Assembly (NCBI GenBank): GCA_038496675.1
Contig: CM076661.1
Coordinates: 10,952,520 to 11,016,519, forward strand
DNA: 64,000 nt
Direction: 5' to 3'
DNA from: Rachycentron canadum
Taxonomy: Eukaryota > Chordata > Actinopteri > Carangiformes > Rachycentridae
Shown: in pieces, positions 1 through 12,489 of the stretch
How the letters are laid out: every line of letters begins with the position of its first letter
Numbering within the stretch: position 1 is the stretch's first letter
Made by a program: the position numbers and the translations under genes
Notes under the pieces: generated by a model
What the model was told of the DNA's origin: nothing
The model's input: the letters and a program-made list of their open reading frames with translations, nothing else
Databases searched by the model: none

Positions 1-780
1 TAATGAGGGATAACTGCACTGCTATGACTCATACTTTGAGCTGAGTTCGGACAGATTTCCTCCCACTACGGTGCTCATACGTGCTTGTGAAATGCCCTGC
101 GTACTCCCGTATATGTGCATGTATATAGTAGATATTGATGACCAAATTCAATTACATGATTACATTTTCAGCCAAAGCGTTAAATGATTTATTGCATTGA
201 ATTTAAATAGTGAATACATTTGCAGACAGTACACAGCCAGGCAGTGGTGTGTGTGTGATATTGACCTGTGTGGTCCAGGCCAAATAAAGAATAACGAGAT
301 TCAGCATCTCTGCCAAGTGGAGATGTCCGCTGGGAGTGAAGGCAGGCTATCTCAGTGGAAGAGAGCGAAGGATGGCGAGCTCGAGTCTGATGCTTATTTA
401 TCAAAGCTTTTCTTATAATCACTTGACTGACTTTTGTTGGGCTTTCTGAAGGTTGGGTTTTCCGTTAGAGTGCACTCTGTTAAGGAGCTGATTGATTTCA
501 TGAGGGGGGACTCTGTCTATGTTGTGGATGTCATACACTTTGAGGAAATGTGCACAAGGGTAGATTTGCACTTGTTGGCGTGGTATCGTGTTTACAACTA
601 TCATTTGTTTTGATTTAACAATATTGGCTGATTTATCAACCAGTCAGCTAAGCATTTTTTCTTAATTAATATTGTTAGAAATGCCAATACAACTAGGGAT
701 GTTTGATCAATCGTCTTCCTCTTCTTAAGAATTTTGTGATAAAAAATCGAATCATCATTGACCGCTGCATTGATCCTTTC
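1..780. other. Non-coding AT-rich sequence, nothing recognised
   Basis: Short open frames occur on both strands but overlap each other, carry no recognisable domain and show no splice or start context. There is no repeat unit or motif cluster. I see only unique AT-rich vertebrate-type DNA here. Confidence 0.6.
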
Positions 781-794
781 CTTCCTTTTTCCAA

Positions 795-1125
795 TGCAAG
801 TCCATTTCATTTGTCTTTCAGCTGGTTTTCTGTGCTCCTATTCCCCAAAGCTTAGGTTAGCCATTTCAAAGGCCCTATTCACCCCATACAAGGTCAACTA
901 TAATCAACTGTGGACAATGTCACCGCCTTGCTTTTCCAGTGAGCTATGCAGAGGAAGACGATTCCTCTGGGCTTTTAAGGACCTGCTGCATTATACCATT
1001 CAATTACTGTTCATTAGACAGTGTACAGCCATTAATCAGACGGAGATGTTCTGCTAGTCCTCAGCAGGGACAATGAACTGGAGAAATTTATTCTGACTTC
1101 CTGTCTGGCCTGCTGTTTAGTGGTA
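795..1125. promoter_or_regulatory. Enhancer-like unique island (candidate conserved non-coding element)
   Basis: A stretch free of low complexity, with closely spaced homeodomain-type cores (caattac, cattagac, ccattaatcag) and stops in most frames. This texture is typical of vertebrate developmental enhancers. Conservation is not shown; the call is inference from texture and motif density. An open frame of 99 codons overlaps it but has no recognisable domain. Confidence 0.3.
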
Positions 1126-1129
1126 AGGA

Positions 1130-2380
1130 GAGAGATGACACTTTGGAATGCGCTGAAGCTTTCAGTACAGAGACATCCTAAACTGAACTGCTACTCCACT
1201 CTTTCTGTTTTCAAGTCAAGTTCTTCGCTTCATGCAACCCTGTCTTTGACTTTTAAGAAACATAGGCTTTGTCATAGATTTACTGCGTATGTGGGAGAGT
1301 ATTATGAATCTGATATATCACTAAAAGGGGAGAAAGCTGACAGATTTACTGATTAAAGCTTCATATGCATTGAATATGACTAGATGATGATATGAGAAAC
1401 TGATTTATGCTTTCCAGCAGGGTAAAGAGAGGGAGGTGTCTACCAGGCTTGGCAGAATACAGGCACGGTTGTCCTGGTTTTTCAAGGGTAGGTTCATCAA
1501 AGCATAAAGCCTGGTAGTAGCTCACAGGCAGCAGCAGCAGCAGCCCCCACATTACCCTCCACAGCACCTAATGCACCCATAAAGAGACCACTAATACACT
1601 CTGCATTACCAGTTTCTCCCTCACATTGCATGTCACTAGATCTGCAACCACCTCTCAACATCTGGGAGAGTTTTACGCCATGCTTTATGGAGACCATCTG
1701 GTTTAGTGGGGTTTTTTGCTTCCCCAATCTCAGATGACTTATTCTAGTATTAAAGGCACCTGCACATTAAGGTGTGCCATGCTGAGAGCCTGGGATTATT
1801 CACCACTCTTTATTTTTCCAATGTCATTTGTAATTTGGAACCACTCAGACAGAATGAGAAAGATATGTACCTTGTTACCATGACAGTCCTTGTTTTTCTC
1901 CATGAATTTGTATTCTAAGTAGAATTGCATGGTCTGGCTTTTATTTGATTGATCTAGAGCAGAACACTTGAAAAAATACAAAATAAGTGCTACACACATT
2001 TGATTATTGGGGAAAAGAAGATAACATAGTGTTAAAATACAAACCAAAGCAATGATGTAAACTTGACTCTCTTCTCCTTTGTTGAGCGAATGTGCCTTTC
2101 AGTTGGTTCAAGCAATTTCATTCTAATTGCCTACAAAACACAGGCTTTGGTAGTGAGGCCCATTCAGTGGTTTTCCAGCATCCTCTATTGTCCCTTGTGA
2201 AAATTCCAAAGGTGACTAATGGAACAGGATGTGAATCTCTGCAGGTGGTTATCACTGTCTGCCCCTCAATCTGAGGTTCGCTCTGTCAGTGCGACACTAG
2301 GAAAATCACTGCATCCTGCGTTAACAGCAGGCTCCCTACCTCATGCACGTGCCATCGATGCTATTATAAAAATACACAAA
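1130..2380. other. Non-coding unique sequence
   Basis: No gene, repeat array or recognisable element. A short CAG-type run near 1525-1540 (gcagcagcagcagcagc) is the only simple repeat. Small open frames show no domain. Confidence 0.55.
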
Positions 2381-2388
2381 CACACATC

Positions 2389-2485
2389 CATATGCATGCG
2401 CATATGTGCAGTTATCAAACAGGCTTCAGTTCACATCAAATGTCTCTCTCATACACGTGTATGATTTTTACGTGTATACATGCAT
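2389..2485. repeat. Cluster of short palindromes with a CACGTG E-box
   Basis: An inverted repeat with arms catatgc and gcatatg lies at 2389-2406 with a 4-nt spacer. A perfect 12-bp palindrome, atacacgtgtat, lies at 2451-2462 and contains the E-box CACGTG. A partial repeat of it (acgtgtatac) follows at about 2470. The sequence is alternating purine-pyrimidine rich, so it may be simple-sequence decay, or it may bind bHLH factors. Both readings are inference. Confidence 0.5.
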
Positions 2486-2489
2486 TCCC

Positions 2490-4110
2490 TTTCAATTATT
2501 CTCATATTGATAGTACTAGAGGTTGAGATGCAGTCTTGTACTGGCTATGATTTCCCTGCAGAATGTCAATGGGTACTGCAGGGGGCATTTGAAATAAATC
2601 ACAGCACATTTTTGCTTGCCAGCCCCAGACCGACGTTCTCATTTTTCTGTCCCTATCATATTATATTGTTGGTGGTGTTTATGAATGGTTCTGAATCATT
2701 CATGCCTCATATTCCCTCGCTGTCACAGTGGATCTGAAGATGACACAGATCTGCAAAGCATGACTGGAGACTCAGAACCGTAGAGGCAGGAAGTGGGATG
2801 TGGAAGGAAATGCAAGTGATCTCTAACAGAATCAAACCTGCCTGGCACTTGCTTTGCATTGAAATGTCAATATCTGTGCAAGTTTTTATCCTCGAAAGGA
2901 ATTTTTCAGGCGAGTGAAAATAGTAGGGATTTTCTAAAAGCAAATCTACCATCAGAGTACTTACTCTCCCCTGCCTCCTTCATATACTTTACCAGGGGTA
3001 TTCCATCTTGACTTCCATGTATAAAAACAGGAGATAGTACCGGATTCAGTTTGGATGAGATTCTCCTTCAAAAGTTATTGGCACCATGTACAATGGCCTT
3101 GTTATTTATGAGAACTGTTAGGGCCACTGACAGAAGTTGTAAAGCATCTTGACTGATTGGGGAGATGTGAGATGTGTGCAGTCATGGCATATTGTCGCCT
3201 GCATGTGTGCACGACATGCAGAGACTTGCATGGCTTGCTCTGTCACAGATAAATTACTCCACACAGTCAAATTAAGTTGTTGTAAATCACCTTGTGGGCC
3301 CGCGACCAGTCCTGAGTGACGACCTTTACGCCTATTTGACTTTAACTCTTATTTATGTTAATCACATCTGTATTATACCGACAGTAAAATTGTGTCATAT
3401 TCTGAAAGGTCATTGTTTTGCAGCACAGTATATGACAGGGACAGAAAAACATACTAGTTACGTTTATTATTAAGTGCAAGAAGTCTTGACGTCATGGTTT
3501 GACTCTGGAATCTTTATATACAAACACTTTCTTTTCATTGTCTCATTTTTCCAGAAAAGATGAAAAATCAGCATTCCTTGTTTTGATCTGCATTACATTC
3601 ATTCAAAAGGTATGTAATATACAAATAATATAATTAAGTAGCTCATGAATTCATTTATCGATAATCAAATACAGAGCTCCATACATAGCACAGCGTATCT
3701 CTTCAACCATATACACCATGTTACATCCCATTGTAACACTTTATAACAGCTTGTAATATTAAAATGCTTATGAAATCCTTCTACAAAGAGCACTAGTTTC
3801 ATGATGTATGATCATGTATGGCTTTATGTGCTCTTTGGATGTTAGTCCACTATACCTCTTATTTCATTATTCCTCCACTTCATTCGCCCATCCTTGTAAA
3901 GTTTTTATTCAGGCAAAGTGCAAATGGTATTCTTAGGGATGGCTTTACAGAGGGAGAATTTGAGCTTTAGTTGGAGGAAAATGTATAGTTTTCTTCTCAT
4001 TCATCATATACATGTCATGAACGTCCTTCAAAAGGCAGCAGCTCTCAATAGCAATAGGGCTTCTCTCTTTTTTTTTTTTTTACATGGTGAAAAATAATAA
4101 GGTCCAAAGA
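2490..4110. other. Non-coding unique AT-rich sequence
   Basis: No gene or repeat family recognised. The stretch ends in a 13-17 nt T run at about 4066-4081. Short open frames have no supporting features. Confidence 0.55.
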
Positions 4111-4119
4111 CTGTGTGTT

Positions 4120-4380
4120 GAAAAATCAGTCATTGTGATGTGAGAGACGCATCTGCGTGTGATCTCAGCTGCACTCAAGACGACAGGCTCTCTGAAATGC
4201 ACCACTGCCCAGTTACACATTAGCTTTGATTGCCAGTTTGTTCTGTGTATAGCCTGTAGCTTTGAACTCCATCTCGAGATGAAAGCCAACCTTGTCCATA
4301 GTGTGTCCACTGTAGACCGCTGCTGTTGCTTATTTGCTTCAGGCACCATCAAGGGCTTCAGGACTGTTTTTTTTCTATAG
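4120..4380. promoter_or_regulatory. Enhancer-like unique island
   Basis: Balanced-composition unique DNA without simple repeats, between an oligo-T run and AT-rich flanks. Open frames of 103 codons (minus) and 73 codons (plus) overlap each other, which suggests chance openness rather than coding. The regulatory reading is inference only. Confidence 0.22.
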
Positions 4381-4589
4381 TTCTTTACCATGCTGGGATG
4401 AGCATTATGTATAATTTATCATACAATGCATCCCGAGACAGCACCCCATCTCAGCTCCATTTTAATTTAATGCCTCTTCTTTCCTTCTGTATCTTGTGTT
4501 GACTGTGGTCAATGTGTGATACCACTAAGGTTTGCCTTTGTTGTGTCCAGCCGATAGACTTTGATAATAGTCGGCCCCTTTGTGAGAGC

Positions 4590-4835
4590 ATCACTACTCA
4601 GTGCTTATTCTCTCTCCCGCCTCCTCTTCGTCTCGCTCTCTCTCTTCCTTTCTCTTTTTCCGTTTCCTTTAACAGCCAGAGCCATAGAACACAGTGTCAG
4701 ACTGCTAAGGACCAGACGTCCTCGTTCACTTCTGTCTCCAGAAGCCAGCTGCTCATGTATAAGATGAAACAGTGTTATAAACCAAATAAAAATGTCTTGC
4801 CTCTTGACAGCCCCACCGTGAATATATAGCCTCTT
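4590..4835 (+). other. Strong pyrimidine tract plus acceptor-like AG and downstream AATAAA (possible terminal exon)
   Basis: A dense CT tract (about 4597-4669) ends in ttaacag at 4669-4675, which looks like a splice acceptor. Downstream, one frame stays open for about 50 codons to a stop at 4827-4829. An AATAAA hexamer sits at 4785-4790, ahead of that stop, so it would not serve that frame well. The protein has no recognisable domain. It could be a non-coding RNA terminal exon or simply a microsatellite next to unique DNA. Confidence 0.15.
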
Positions 4836-4839
4836 ATTT

Positions 4840-5160
4840 CAGTGAATATATTGCATAATTATGTATGGTTATGAATATTACATGGAGCCTCACACTGAGC
4901 GCATGGTAAGATGCCTAATTGCAGAGTTTAATTATTAAGAAGCAAAGGTCCTGAGCGGATTTTGTGAGAAGCACTTTTGATAAATTATTTTTTGCAGTTT
5001 TCTGATGAATTATTTTGGGGGCTTGTGTCTAATCAGCAGGCATAGTGGACGGCGTAACTGCTCTTGAGAGAGACTTATCTTCCCATGGAGAGGAATTACT
5101 ATGCTGATTAAATCCACTGAAATCAACTAATAACTTAATGATATTGGAGTGGATCAAAAA
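4840..5160. promoter_or_regulatory. Enhancer-like island with POU and homeodomain motifs
   Basis: A POU/homeodomain-type composite, ttgcataattatg, lies at 4851-4863. It is followed by cctaattgc, tttaattattaag, ataaattatt and gaattatttt within 180 bp. The stretch is free of simple repeats. Clustered POU and TAAT sites are typical of neural or developmental enhancers; activity and conservation are not shown. Confidence 0.35.
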
Positions 5161-5164
5161 AAAA

Positions 5165-6385
5165 TGAATCATTGCCTCTCATAGCGGTGGCTATAAAGAA
5201 CACAAGGGCACAGTGATGGGTAGAATGAGGGCCACTGCCGTTGACCTCGGGGCACAGCTTTAATATTTCTGTGCAACATGATGGAGGGAAACAGAGAGTG
5301 TGTGATGGTATGTACTAAAGCAAACCTCTTATTAAACACAGTGTAGTACTGCTTTACTTTGTACTTCATATGAAACACTTCAAGGAAAAAGTCCAGAGAG
5401 GCTGACTAAACAAGGAATAATAAACTAGATCTCCCTCAAGTACTGCCAAAGCCACTAAACACTGCTGCTTGCATAACAACAGTACTATTGCTACTGCTAC
5501 TTCTTCCTCTTCAGCATGTACTACAACTGAGTCGCCCACACAAAAATATTCTTCCCTACTTATGCATTCAGTTCAAGTGCACTTAGTATGCAGAAAAGTT
5601 TAAGGCTTGACCTCGGTTTTGTGTCGAAAGAAATTTGATAATGAATAAAACAGGCATCTCTGCATGTTACTTCAAATATAAAACTAGTGCACATGATGTA
5701 CTCTTCCAGAAAAGCTAATGGCTGTAATGCAGACAATAAGAATCATTGACCCACTTAATTGCAATTGTACATCCTGCTGTGACAGTGCGAAAGTTAGTTC
5801 AACACAACCGTAGGATCAAACGCATGGGTAATAGCTGGACTCCCCCTATTCCCCTCCTACAAAATGCATGTCGGTCTAGCACTTATGAAATGCAGTCAAG
5901 CTGCTTTTCGCGAGCCAGCACAAATATGTGAATAATTGATTGATATTGATGTGAGGATCACCTCGGTGTATCCAGGAGTTGTTTGGTTTAGAAGTCTCCC
6001 GTGGAGGGCAAGAGCCGGGCCATCTGTCAATAACATGTCAGTCGTCTCACATGGCGGGCACTCTGACCAGCTCAAACGCTTCAGTAAGCAGCTGAACAGT
6101 TGTTCTCAATGTGATGTTAAATCAGCTATTCTGCTCTGAATGGAGGCTTCAAGATTAAGCGTTACAGGTCTGTCTCGGTCATGAGAGCACAAAGTTGTCT
6201 GGCAATAATGGGAACACACTCAATCTGGACAAAATAATATTATTTAGATTTTTCTTTTTAATATTTTCCCAGATAAATTAACAACAAACACCTCTTTGCA
6301 GTATTTTCAAATTATACAAATTATGCAGGGCGTAAGAGCCGTCCCACAACAATGTTTTATCACAAGCTATTGAACAGGGTTTGTG
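5165..6385. other. Non-coding unique sequence
   Basis: No gene or recognisable repeat. Open frames at 5746-5931 and 5936-6139 have no domain, signal or splice support. Composition is ordinary. Confidence 0.55.
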
Positions 6386-6387
6386 CA

Positions 6388-6440
6388 GTTAAGCATTTTC
6401 AAGGCCTTGCTCAAGGGCACATTGTAGGTGTTATGGAGGT
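6388..6440. repeat. Possible small interspersed repeat remnant
   Basis: The words ccttgctcaagggcac (about 6405-6420) recur in fish non-LTR-derived repeats that I recall. The 54.7-55.0 kb element carries a related phrase (cttgttcaatgacact). Only a few tens of bases are recognisable, so this may be a truncated tail or chance. Confidence 0.3.
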
Positions 6441-7300
6441 TTTCTAGCAGGCTCAATGGGACAAAGATGTCTATGAACTTTTGTATCTAGTGGAAGTGAA
6501 ATGAAAATAGTCAAATTTCATTTTGTATAAATGCTCCAAGTGCCTTGAGACTTGTGGTTGTGCCTCCTTGCAGACAAGAAGGACAGGTGGTGTTATAAAA
6601 AGACCTTTTTGCCGCTTACATCATCCAGAGCCACCGGGAGGCCACTTTCCCTCTCTCTCCGTTCCAGCCTGGTAGCTACCTACTGTCTGAAGCTAATGGC
6701 TGGAAGCACGGCTAAAAGCTCTCAGTGTGATAAGGTAATGTGGAGTTGGGGGGGGGGGGGTGCGCGCTATATCAGTGGGACCATATATAATTATTATACA
6801 GTGATGAGGAAATGGTCTAAAAATAAAAACAAATGGAGAATGCTAGATGATATCACTGCACCCAGATTGCTGACTGCAGTGTTTAGAGTCACATCCAGAT
6901 GGTTATGAAGCAGGGATGACGTTGGGAGCCGAGACTTACTGCTGTCCTCTCAACTGACCTTCCTGATGTCATGCATAATAAAATAAAAGAGAATAATATT
7001 CTGTTTTGCACATACAGGAATGGATTATGAATGTTAAATTAAAACCACTGCATAACAGTGATGTTTTTTTCCAAGGGTTTCTGGTGTTGCACTGAAGTAC
7101 TTATGCTTTTGTCTGTAGTAGTTTTTAAATTTAAGCTTTAAAAGTAAGGCTGGCTCATTCGTTTATTAACAGTTCTCTGACGACCTATTATCATTGTGTA
7201 CCACAGGTGACATCCACTTCAGGCTTTTCCAAGTGTAAATGATCATCACAGTGTGACTGAAAAACCTGCAAGAACCTGTGCTTGTGTCATTTGTTCAGTG
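6441..7300. other. Non-coding sequence with a 13-G run
   Basis: A run of 13 G lies at 6748-6760 and is followed by tgcgcgc. An open frame of 118 codons (6552-6908) spans the G run and shows no domain. The G run is a likely place for indel polymorphism or sequencing error. Nothing else is recognised. Confidence 0.5.
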
Positions 7301-7310
7301 TTACCCATCT

Positions 7311-7550
7311 ATTTTTTTTTTTTTTTGTTGTTTTTTTTTTGTTCTTCACTCATAGCAGCACTACACCACTAACAATACACATGCACACACACAAACAAAC
7401 GCACACAGGTGTGTACACATTTGCTTTTCCAGGTCTTTTTTTTTTTTTTTTTTCTTCCCTTTTGCTTCCTTTTCTGTCCCTCTTGGACTTCCCCTCTCCC
7501 TGCTTTCTCTCTCTCCCCCTGTTGTTTTCCTTTATCTGCTCCCAGACTGG
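7311..7550. repeat. Poly-T runs, CA patch and pyrimidine tract
   Basis: T runs lie at 7312-7326, 7331-7340 and 7436-7453. A CA-rich patch lies at 7383-7410, and a long CT-rich tract runs to an acceptor-like ctcccag near 7545. This is low-complexity DNA. The overlapping open frames (poly-F/poly-K peptides) are artefacts of the homopolymers. Confidence 0.85.
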
Positions 7551-7554
7551 TTGT

Positions 7555-9375
7555 CCTTAGTAAGATGGATGTGTGCATTCCCAGGGCAGATGGCCCTGTT
7601 GTTACTCTGTGTACCCAGCTCACACTTTAACACCCGGCCTGCTTGTCTGGCCTGACGGGCCATTGCCTGGGGAAAGGACTCTACTTCTACACCGAGCAGC
7701 AAACGTGGGTTGTGCAGCTAACCGCACGGGTGCTCACATCCCTTTTTTGTAAGGGAGCAGACTGTAGCAGGCTGCGTGCCAGATACACAGATGGGGTCTT
7801 TCTTTCAGGATCACATATTTTGTTACAGGAAGCTTAAATATACATTAATGTTGTATGTGGTGAGCTAAATCGAGATGTTTTTACGCATTTTGTCCAAGGT
7901 AACATATTTGTTAGACCCTGTCCTGCTCTCTGAGTACCAGAGATGATGAAATAAAATAAAATGGAAAGTATTTCTGATAATTGATGGATGTTAACTTACA
8001 GAAATCTTCTTGTTTGAGTTCTTGTTAGAAAGGAACTTTTTTAAAAACTGAGAAATTTCAGCCCAGAGAACAGCATCTTAAAGCTGCGTTCACAATTGCC
8101 AGGTTCAAGTTCAGGGGCTTGATCCTTAAGATTCTGGGGTTTTTGACTGAGTGAACTGTAACAAACCAACTAAGGCTTTGAATTTCAAAGATTTCCCCAA
8201 TTTTGGCTAAAAAAATGCAACCTTCTTCTCACCAACTCCTCAAAGTAAGTAAATGTCACTGTTTATTTGTGTTCCTGTGGTCATTACTTAGTGTTAAATA
8301 TTTCTTTTTATTCTGAGTTAAATAAAAACTGTTAGGGGAAATTGGAAGTTAAATATATATATACTGTTAACCTGTCAGCTGTCAGTTTTCCTTTCCATGA
8401 TGCAGTGAACAGTCACAATTACGCATCGTAGACTCATCTGTCATGAAACCTACCCCAGGTTCCCACCTGGTGTTAACACAAGGAAACCTTTAATTTTGAA
8501 ATCTTTTACTCTCTCTTTTACTTAGACCAGTATCCCCCTGAATGCACTGACTAGTTTGTATTTACTACCTACTTATAGTAGTTTCAAAACAGTTTCAACT
8601 TTGTTTTTGTTTTTATAATTTCACAATTACAGTATAGTAAACAGTAAAGTATGTTACTTAAGTAAGTTTATAGCTGGTCCCTTTTGTTGAATAGTCTATG
8701 TTACAGCTGTGCGTGGTCATCTTTGATGCTAGTACGTGTGTATTAAAATTAGCTAGATTCTGGAAAGCTGCTTTGGACAGTGATACTACCTGTGCAAAGC
8801 GTCCAGTTTAACAATACTTAGGCACGACTTCCCTTTTTCACCCAGTCACATTCTGATGAAACACTGGTGTTGCTGCATGCATATGCTACATATTCAGTTT
8901 TTTTTGACCTCCTACCTAATAACTACCTTTGATTGGGCACCGTTTTGCATGACGGCAACCTGTGCCTTTTTGATTGATTCATTCCATTTCATTGTCATGA
9001 TAAACTTTTATAACAGCTATCATTTACTGGCGGCATGTGTAGGCCTCTTTAGGAGATCTGTGCTTGATTTTTACACGGTAATCTAAGGATGATAAATCAC
9101 TGGGTACACATAAATTACATCAGTGAAAATCACATGCAGTATGGGCCTTTTGTGGGCACATATGTAAATCCGTCCAGGGATGTTCAGCTGTGTGAAATTG
9201 CAGTCTTTGTCTACCCTCTAACCATACAATTTCTTTCATTTCAATCTCAGCACGCATTGGAATATTGTCCCTAGCTGCTCCTATCATATGTAATGAATGT
9301 GCTGCCCCAAAGGTGAGTGCTATAATTGATTAAAAACCATAATGTTTTTCCATGCCTCAGTGTAGTCTGATAAGG
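7555..9375. other. Non-coding unique AT-rich sequence
   Basis: No gene recognised. A 7-bp direct repeat, ctgtcagctgtcag, lies at about 8375-8388. Otherwise only short unsupported open frames and AT-rich unique DNA are seen. Confidence 0.5.
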
Positions 9376-9381
9376 ATATCT

Positions 9382-9428
9382 GTGTTGTGTGAGTGTGTAT
9401 GTGTCCTGTATGTGTATGTGTGTATCCT
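9382..9428. repeat. Imperfect GT-rich simple repeat
   Basis: Degenerate (GT)n with tgtatgtg units. This explains the 75-codon and 63-codon open frames that cross it on opposite strands. Confidence 0.75.
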
Positions 9429-9429
9429 G

Positions 9430-10590
9430 TGTAATATCTGCAGGTCTGTGTGGACCGGACAGGACATCAAAGTCACATGTGCTGTGGCTCTGTTTCATCC
9501 TGGCTAATGAAGAAGCTGTGAGTGTGCTTCTGGGTCACAGTGGGAACATGCACAGTGAGGTCACTTCAAAGGCGGGATAATGACGGATTAAGTCTAAATC
9601 ATGGCTGCGCTTTAGTCACTGTCTCACATCTAGCCTGTCGCTTTGCATTTTATTAACAAATCATCGCAACATGATCTGGTAAAATGTGCCTGCCTTAATT
9701 TCCCTTGTCCATTTTTCCTTACGCAAATCCTCTACATCCAGATTAATGGATCCTAGTGGGCAGAGTGGTGGGCCTTTTATAAACCCTTGATGGTGATGAA
9801 ATATTCTTTCATTAGTGTCCATATATCTCCCCATGTATTCATGTTTTAATGCACTGCTCTCTCTGCAGTTCCTTATTGCTTTGTGTTGTGTCCGTGACAG
9901 TGATGCAGCTCTTCATTTATGGTAGCCCTACAGCTTGCGACCAGGATATTCTATCCTTGGCTGGTTCTCCTCTGCATTCAGATTTAACCACCCACACACC
10001 CACGGGCCTTCGCACTCAGACGATGAGCAGTTACAATGTAGGAATTTCTGAATTGTGAAGCAACCAAGCTCCAACCCTTAAAACTATACGTGAACTTGAA
10101 ATGATTTAGAAGAGGACGATACTCCAAGATTATTGAGCTCTTAGCACTCTTATGTGTAAGAGGTTGGCACATGAATGTACTGTTTTACTGCCATTCATCT
10201 TGTTCAGTGTATAACCCTCACAATCTTAGTCCTCAGGCATGTCGTGTCTGTGGAATTACAGGTATGTAGGAAGCACTCAGGGAGGTCTAATTGCTGCTGG
10301 AGTGATTTATCCTCCTGTAGATCCTCCAAGAGCACTCAAACACTCTGGTACCTTGGTCAACAACGCACCCCAGCAGTTACAATCAAGGGGGACCTGCTGC
10401 AGGCTCAGGCACCAAAACGCTTGTTTACGATGGAGAGTAGCAGTGTCAGGGAATATTTAATACATTTCATTAGTGATTTGTTTGAAGCAGGTCTGGCGTC
10501 AGTCAAGGTTCCAGTAACACTTCTTCTGAACATTGTCAGGATGAATCCAGACTGTTGTTTAATTGGATGACAAAAATAATTTCACAAAAA
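9430..10590. other. Non-coding unique sequence
   Basis: Contains a 131-codon open frame (10175-10570) with an overlapping 73-codon frame on the same strand. Neither shows a domain, signal peptide or plausible exon borders. I do not consider them genes. Confidence 0.5.
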
Positions 10591-10593
10591 CAA

Positions 10594-10617
10594 AACGAAG
10601 AAGAAGAAGAAAGAAGA
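10594..10617. repeat. Short (GAA)n microsatellite
   Basis: cgaagaagaagaagaaag-type run, about five units, imperfect at the 3' end. Confidence 0.85.
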
Positions 10618-10619
10618 AT

Positions 10620-12480
10620 ATAATTTTGCTGAAGGCTGATTGGTAGATGGATGTAAACCACTTTCTCTTGCATGCTTTGAGCTCACAGAAATGCAAATAT
10701 AGAAAGCTCTGCGAAATAATCAGAACTGTTTAATCTTTGGCAGTTTACCCCCGTTGCTTATACTGGAAAGCTGAAAAAAAAAAAAAAAGATTTCCTGAGG
10801 CTTTAACTCACTCATCAGGCAAAAACTGAACTTTTTTCACCTCTTAAATGTGAGCATTTCTGTTTTATAGGCTACACTATAATTTGAGTATCTCTTCTTA
10901 CTGTTTTTTACTGTTGGTTGGACCGAACAAGCAATTTGAAGGCCACCATGAAATCATTCACAGTTTTGACATTTCATAGACTAAACAAGGGATTGTTACT
11001 CAAGAAATCTACACACACACACACACATTAATGGATAATGAAAATAATCATCTGTTGCAGCCTTGATCCACCCTACTCTGTATATTAATGTGCATATTCC
11101 TGCTTAAGTTAATTCACCCAATACAGATGCTTAATCCAGTGTACTGTCCATACATTAATAGGATACGTATATAAATATGGAAGTGAACACTTCTTAGAGG
11201 ATTACTGCGGCTGAACCTTGGTTGTCCAGCTCTTGTCCTGAGAGGGAATCAGCCGAGCAACAGAGCCTCATTTGTTGGACGCACTGTGGCAGCTCCCATT
11301 TCACCTGGGTTCTCCTATGTTTAATTGGCCTCATTATGTGATTAACTTAGCAAATTTACCTCTTACCCTCAAGGCACAGCTTTGAACACTGGCAGACCAC
11401 AAACCTTCCCAAAGTCACTCCATCACTGAAAACACATTGTCAGCATTTAGGCTGGCCATCTCATTCCACTGGGAAGTTTTCATTTTCCTGCAGAGATGCC
11501 TGTTTGCCTATATTAACCTCTACACCTTTGACTTAACACACCGCTTTTTAAAAATGCAGTAATTCATTCTAGGATGATTAGCAATATATCATTGTTTCCT
11601 TAGAAATGCTCAGTATGCATATTATGTTGCTTATCATGCTTTATATGCTTAGCATGATTTTTGCAAGCTCTGTAAATTGTTGTATTATGCATTGCCTGTG
11701 TTGTATCGTTTGGGTTGATGTTTGCATTCATATCTCGGCCCCACACTTCAAAAGAATGAGAAGTTTTATATTTGAGATATAAATCCATTTTATTTCAGGC
11801 TACAACAAGCACATGTTGTAATGCAGCAGTCTGCTCATCTTCAGTGAATTAGGTGGATTTAGGTGTTGCCTTTGACTTTCAAATCAAGCCCAACCATGGA
11901 GTGCAAGGACAGAAACAGTGGATTGTCCAATCCAACACACAAAATCCAATATTTGGAAAGCTCTCGTTGTTTGTTTGTGGGTTCATAGATATTGGTTTCA
12001 TTTTGTTGATGTCCTCGGAGAGTAGTATGGAAAATGAAAGGAAGATGAAAAACAAAGTCCATGATGTTAATCTACCCTGTCATCACAGGAAATCTCACAG
12101 GTCCTCTGTGGGCTCTCTGACAGTCAGATGAAACGACCAGTAAAGTGCCAATTTTACCAGACCACTTGTTATTTGCAAGCAAAGTCATAGGTTTGCTTCC
12201 TTGTTTAATAACCAATGGTGGAGAAGGTGATGAAGGGGGGAGTATGTGCATGTGTCCATGAGCGGGGGGAGACGAGGAGAGGAGGGGCAGGACAATAGAA
12301 GAGAAGTTTACAAATGGGATCCATCATTTTTCATGCGCAGGGGTGACATCCCTCCGTCAGCCAATTTCACTCCGATAGCCCAGTCCCTTGGTTCATTGAT
12401 ATCTGCATTAGGGACCTTTGTTAAAGGTCTCATCTAAATGCATTGAAAAACGCCTTGCTCCCTCTGTGTACCTCCTACTG
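10620..12480. other. Non-coding unique AT-rich sequence
   Basis: A 15-nt A run lies at about 10774-10788 and a short (CA)n at 11012-11027. At 12206-12216, ttaataaccaatgg combines FOX-like and CCAAT-like words. No genes are recognised. Confidence 0.5.
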
Positions 12481-12489
12481 TTAAAAGTG

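Noticed and set aside
4141..4167. Possible hairpin around agacgca/tgcgtgt
   Set aside because: The stem contains mismatches and a bulge; not stable enough by eye to report as a structure.
7369..7623. Lysine-rich minus-strand frame
   Set aside because: Produced by the poly-T and pyrimidine tracts on the plus strand.
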